This document shows, in pieces, positions 32,438-35,387 of a stretch of DNA of 35,387 bases. The position numbers were made by a program, and so were the translations under genes. The number at the start of each line of letters is the position of its first letter. The stretch's first letter is position 1. The notes beneath the pieces are model-generated. The model was given only the letters and a program-made list of their open reading frames with translations. It searched no databases and was not told the origin of the DNA. The stretch is from contig NZ_CACSJM010000057.1 of the NCBI RefSeq assembly GCF_902706185.1, forward strand, positions 1 to 35,387, written 5' to 3'. The DNA is from Roseomonas sp. 18066. Its GTDB lineage: Bacteria; Pseudomonadota; Alphaproteobacteria; Acetobacterales; Acetobacteraceae.

Positions 32438-32956
32438 ATGAGCTCATCCGATACCGATCGCGAATTCCCAGGAAACCTACTGGCAGCGATTCTCGATGAG
32501 GAGGAGGGGGAAGGTGGCGCAAGCCAAGGTGGCGCTGCCGTTTTCCTATCCTTTCATGGACTTTCCTGGATCGGGCCTTTTGCGACAGAAGAGGAGGCCG
32601 TCGCCCTTGTTGCCGCACTAGGGCTGACGCGGAATAGGCGCAGTCCGCGTCCGGAATTGGGAGTAGCCTTCGCGAAGCCAAGGTCCATCTTTCCTCCACC
32701 GCGGCTGCTGAAAAGGCGGGTAGTGGCCCGCGTGCGCGACAGGCTCCCACTCGGATGGACGCTCTGGCTCGTCTGCAATCAGGATGGATTGAAAGAGTGC
32801 TTCATCCTGCACTCGCCGGATGGCTGGGTAGTCGGCACCTTTAGCAGCGAGGATGCTGCGGTGAGGTTTGCCCGGACCCGGGCGGCGGTCGTCGAGGGCC
32901 AGGACCTTACGGTTCCGGACGCTGCATATCACCCGGGCAAGGAACCCAAATCCTGA
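32438..32956 (+). CDS. Hypothetical protein, 172 residues
   Basis: I do not recognise this protein. From the ATG at 32438 it begins with an acidic, Gly-rich segment (LDEEEGEGG). It has two short look-alike stretches about 80 residues apart: GLSWIGPFATEEEAVALVAA and DGWVVGTFSSEDAAVRFART, both W-x2-G-x-F-[AS]-[TS]-E-[ED]. They are separated by a basic Pro/Arg-rich segment. Composition is unlike the catabolic region to the left. The open frame extends upstream to 32180, but the added part is low in protein character. No clear ribosome-binding site is seen, so it could be inactive. It may be cargo of the putative island. Confidence 0.45.
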   Translation: MSSSDTDREFPGNLLAAILDEEEGEGGASQGGAAVFLSFHGLSWIGPFATEEEAVALVAALGLTRNRRSPRPELGVAFAKPRSIFPPPRLLKRRVVARVRDRLPLGWTLWLVCNQDGLKECFILHSPDGWVVGTFSSEDAAVRFARTRAAVVEGQDLTVPDAAYHPGKEPKS

Positions 32957-33482
32957 GGATATCTTGCGCAGTCCGGCTGCGTCTGTCGGCCAAGATGGCC
33001 TGAACCTCTTCCAGGTCGATCCGGAGCAGACAGCCACGTCCATGCCTTCGTTCGTGGTCAAGCGCCCATGCGCACCATCGCTGTGACCAGGAGAGGCGGC
33101 TCCGCTGTCTCGCGGATCCGCTCGTGTTTATCCATTGCCAGACATCCGTGTCGCGTGCCAGGGCGTCCCCCAAGTAAGCGACGTCACCGATCCGTATCAA
33201 ATCGTCCAGCAACCCCAGCATGATGCGGGCGCCCAGCTTTATGTCCTCATCACCCGCGCTATCGCGATCTGCGCCGCGGTTCACGCGAGGTGCGCGACGT
33301 GCGCGAGGTGTAGCTCGGTTGCTGGGGGCAACGGCCAGACCAAGCCCGTCAACGCTTTCCGTTCTCGGCCTGTCGGCGTGGTGTATTGCCTGAGCCATTT
33401 CGCGTCCCTCTTCCCCGGCGGCATGAAATCGGTGCCCCTGTGGCGCGCACGACCGCGAGGACCTGCCTCCAGCATTGATCGG
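32957..33482. other. About 0.5 kb without a confident gene
   Basis: Frames are open on both strands but none is convincing. The minus strand (frame ending at 32907) contains a protein-like stretch, LGARIMLGLLDDLIRIGDVA, around 33150-33235 that might be a remnant. The plus-strand frame here runs into the KAP-like remnant but shows no family resemblance before 33483. Confidence 0.4.
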
Positions 33483-33883
33483 ATGGGCCACCTGGCGGAA
33501 GCATCGTGGGAGTTGATCGGTCATCCCAGGCTGCAGGAGTTGCTCTTCGCCTGGAGCCGTTTGGCAGAAGACGAGGGGGCGCAGGTCCGCCGGTGGACTG
33601 CGGCACGGCTCGAGGAGGAACGGGGCGTCGTGCGACTTGCCGAGGCGTGCACCTTCCTGGGTGAAGCATTGACCCTGGGGGCTTCGGATCGCTCGGGGAC
33701 CGCGTCGCCACCCGGATCCCACGGGTGGACCGGACGGCGCTCGCCATCGTCTGCGACGTCGCTCGGCTCGACGAAAGGGCAGCCAACATCCTCCGGGAGG
33801 GAGCTAGCCCGGAAGACCGAGCGATCCTGCGTCGGTTCCTAGATGGTCGGAAGCCGGGGCTGGCCGGGCTGGACCATGATTGA
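33483..33883 (+). pseudogene. Frameshifted C-terminal remnant, resembles KAP-family P-loop NTPase
   Basis: From 33483 one frame reads SWELIGHPRLQELLFAWSRL, then VRRWTAARLEEERGVVRLAE and CTFLGEAL. That frame then loses protein character, and the reading continues in another frame from 33665. There it reads SLGDRVATRIPRVDRTALAI, then RAILRRFLDGRKPGLAG, to a TGA at 33881-33883. The joined product resembles, from memory, the C-terminal part of KAP NTPases: a yaWRxWg-like start, a short helix, GDRVxRxxPRxDxxAL and a charged end. The N-terminal Walker motifs are absent, so the gene is both truncated and frameshifted, with the shift between about 33663 and 33690. KAP proteins are membrane-associated NTPases often found in defence or mobile islands. 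The assignment is moderate; the frameshift could be a sequencing error. Confidence 0.5.
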
Positions 33884-34155
33884 GGCCCTCTGAGACACTG
33901 ATGACCGGCAGGCTGCCTGCGCCCAAGGTTTGAGGGCATGAAAGCCAGCTGCGACACTAGTAAGCAGGGGCTCCAGAGCATCGAAGCCATTTGGCAGCGC
34001 GGCAGATGGCGGGAACTGGGCGCGCCCCTGCGGCGTGCGCGATCTTTCCTGTTCGGCGTCAGCCCGCGTTGCACTCAGACGTTCGACGCCGCAGGTTTGA
34101 GGTGATCAGGTTGGCTGGACGGCCACAGTGTCGGTTCATGCCCATGGTGCGGTGT

Positions 34156-35187
34156 TCAGGCAGCCAGCTTCTTGGAAACGCCCAGCTGCAATGTGCGAAC
34201 CTTCATGGCGTCTTCGGTGACCTTGAAGGTATCGGCAAGCTGCCGGAGCGTCGGTCGGCTCTGAACCGCGCGCAGGACCGAGATCTCCGGCATCAGGATG
34301 GCTGCGGCCATGCGGTCTGCTTCGCGCTCGATCGCCTTGTTCTCCACCAAGCTGCCAGGCGGCAGGCGGTGGGCGCCTGTTTGCACAAGCTCGGGATGCA
34401 GCACGACGTGCGCGACCTCATGCGCAACCGTATAGCGCTTCCGCGCCTCGCCTTCGGTCGCGAGGACGGTGACCTTGTACGATGGTGCGCCGTCCGCCCG
34501 TCCAGTCTGCACCACATGTCCAGACGCGTGCTTGTCCAAGCTTTCGACAACCTGGGCGCCGAAGGTGCCTGCAACACGTCGTACATCCAGCGCCTTGGGC
34601 TGGCTGCTGAGTGCCTCGATGACAAGCGCCTCGAAGTCGAAGCCGGGGCGCGCCGACACCTTGGACGGCACGAATGCCAGACCGGCCTCGGTGATGCGGT
34701 TGAGCTTGCGCTTCCAATCTCGCTCGACCTCGAACAGGCCCAGGTTGCGAAGCTTGGGCAGGGTGCGGGCGACGGTTTCTTCGGTATAGCCCGCCTTCTC
34801 GGCCAGCACCTGGTTGCTCAGGGGCTCCTCGCTCTGGGCAGCCGCGCGGAGCAGTGCTGCCGCCACGGGCTCCTCGGCGACCTTCCGCAGAGGTTCCCTG
34901 GCTGGCCGTGAGGCAGCGACCCCGAAGATGGTCACAGGGGTCGCGATCCTGCCAACCACCGAGTCGTCCCGATCCACGTCACCGGAGCCCACCAGCGTGG
35001 TCCCGAACACCTTCTGGAGCTTTGGCAGGACGGCGGCCAGGGCATCGGTGATGCCCTCCGCGATCATGGGCACGGCCATGTCGACCAGGACCTCGATCTC
35101 GGCAACGACGCCTGGGCGGTCGTCGGCGGCCACGGCGTCGGACAAGCGGGTCACCGAAGTCTCCAGCAGCTTCACGGCGTGGGCCAT
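34156..35187 (-). CDS. Winged-helix + ImmA/IrrE-type metallopeptidase protein
   Basis: This 343-residue protein has three parts. The first is an N-terminal region of about 105 residues with no recognised fold. The second is a winged-helix segment at about 108-175 (LSNQVLAEKAGYTEETVARTLPKLRNLGLFEVE). The third is a C-terminal ImmA/IrrE-like zinc peptidase with HEVAH at 256-260, the third ligand probably E289 in EREADRMAAAILMP, and the characteristic LMP end of that helix. ImmA/IrrE proteases cleave phage-type repressors or stress regulators, as ImmA of ICEBs1 and IrrE/PprI of Deinococcus do. It starts at 35187 after a strong GGGAGGATTC site. It lies between a KAP-like remnant and an IS5-family end, so an island-borne stress or immunity switch is likely. 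Usually a DNA-binding partner is adjacent; here the winged helix is fused. Confidence 0.85.
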   Translation of the reverse strand: MAHAVKLLETSVTRLSDAVAADDRPGVVAEIEVLVDMAVPMIAEGITDALAAVLPKLQKVFGTTLVGSGDVDRDDSVVGRIATPVTIFGVAASRPAREPLRKVAEEPVAAALLRAAAQSEEPLSNQVLAEKAGYTEETVARTLPKLRNLGLFEVERDWKRKLNRITEAGLAFVPSKVSARPGFDFEALVIEALSSQPKALDVRRVAGTFGAQVVESLDKHASGHVVQTGRADGAPSYKVTVLATEGEARKRYTVAHEVAHVVLHPELVQTGAHRLPPGSLVENKAIEREADRMAAAILMPEISVLRAVQSRPTLRQLADTFKVTEDAMKVRTLQLGVSKKLAA

Positions 35188-35255
35188 TGAATCCTCCCTC
35201 GCTCAGGGGAGATAAGCATGCGGCACACCGTGAATCAACTGACATCAACCAATGT

Positions 35256-35269
35256 TGAGCCTAGGCTCA
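35256..35269. repeat. 14-bp palindrome at the IS5-family element end
   Basis: TGAGCCTAGGCTCA at 35256-35269 is a perfect palindrome centred on CTAG. It includes the transposase stop codon (TCA on the plus strand). IS5-family elements of the IS427 group insert at YTAR sites such as CTAG, so this probably marks the element's terminal inverted repeat and target. Confidence 0.55.
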
Positions 35270-35387
35270 GGACTCATTGATCCAGAAGAGGACGGTGGCC
35301 GCGAGGCAGATAGCGGAGAAGAAGGTGTGGGCGCAGCGGTCGTAGCGCATGGCGACGCGGCGCCAGTCCTTGATACGGCCGAACATG
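35267..35387 (-). mobile_element. IS5-family transposase, C-terminal fragment cut by window edge
   Basis: The minus strand reads GRIKDWRRVAMRYDRCAHTF, then FSAICLAATVLFWINES and a TGA at 35267. This is the characteristic end of the orfB product of IS5/IS427-group transposases (WRRxATRYDxxAxxF...). The rest lies past the right edge. Its stop overlaps the CTAG-centred palindrome that should be the element's end. Whether the complete element continues outside cannot be seen. Confidence 0.85.

Noticed and set aside
32907..33722. 271-codon minus-strand frame
   Set aside because: One stretch near 33150-33235 looks protein-like, but the rest does not. It overlaps the KAP-like remnant on the opposite strand and lacks a ribosome-binding site.

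Overview
The window is very GC-rich, with dense, tightly packed and often overlapping genes. It carries many Tat-like secreted binding proteins, LLM-class flavin monooxygenases and FCD-type GntR regulators. This looks like an alphaproteobacterium of the Acetobacteraceae (Roseomonas-like) type. That assignment is an inference from composition and gene style, because no rRNA or tRNA is present to confirm it.

From 1 to about 31.4 kb the window is a catabolic and uptake region. On the left lie a YihU-type beta-hydroxyacid dehydrogenase (minus), a metallo-beta-lactamase-fold protein with an altered metal motif (plus) and a single-domain rhodanese (minus). A minus-strand operon follows: ketopantoate-reductase-like protein, family-5 solute-binding protein (SBP), then NtaA/DszA-type LLM monooxygenase. 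Diverging from it is a translationally coupled plus-strand operon of HpaI-like aldolase, FAD-dependent oxidoreductase and a DppB/DppC permease pair. An SsuD/SfnG/RutA-like monooxygenase (minus, TTG start) then diverges from a second family-5 SBP (plus). Next is a minus-strand unit of two FCD-type GntR regulators, a third SBP and a third LLM monooxygenase. A fumarylacetoacetate-hydrolase-family gene and hflX (plus) follow.

From 20.6 to 31.4 kb two operons diverge from about 25.5 kb. Leftward is an FbpA-like SBP, a fused double-domain permease, a PotA/FbpC-type ATPase and a CitE-like lyase. Rightward is a class III CoA-transferase, a fourth family-5 SBP, an HMG-CoA-lyase-like enzyme and a second DppB/DppC pair. 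The repeated theme is peptide-type import of small organic molecules, oxidation by FMNH2-dependent monooxygenases, and cleavage by aldolases or CoA-dependent lyases. The substrate is not identifiable. LLM relatives act on sulfonates, sulfones, aminopolycarboxylates and pyrimidines. No flavin reductase and no peptide-type ABC ATPase are encoded here, so both must be supplied from elsewhere.

From about 31.45 kb to the end the sequence is visibly less GC-rich and gene-poor. It holds an unrecognised 172-residue protein, a frameshifted remnant that resembles the C-terminus of a KAP-family P-loop NTPase, a winged-helix plus ImmA/IrrE metallopeptidase protein, and the end of an IS5-family element. 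This resembles a decayed acquired island.

The most concrete new regulatory signal is an AATTTCGAAATT palindrome just ahead of one GntR gene, with a near-copy upstream of the SBP/monooxygenase pair that follows. Other notable signals are a five-copy 16-bp tandem repeat before hflX, a His-to-Lys change at the catalytic position of the HpaI-like aldolase, and the altered metal motif in the metallo-beta-lactamase-fold protein.
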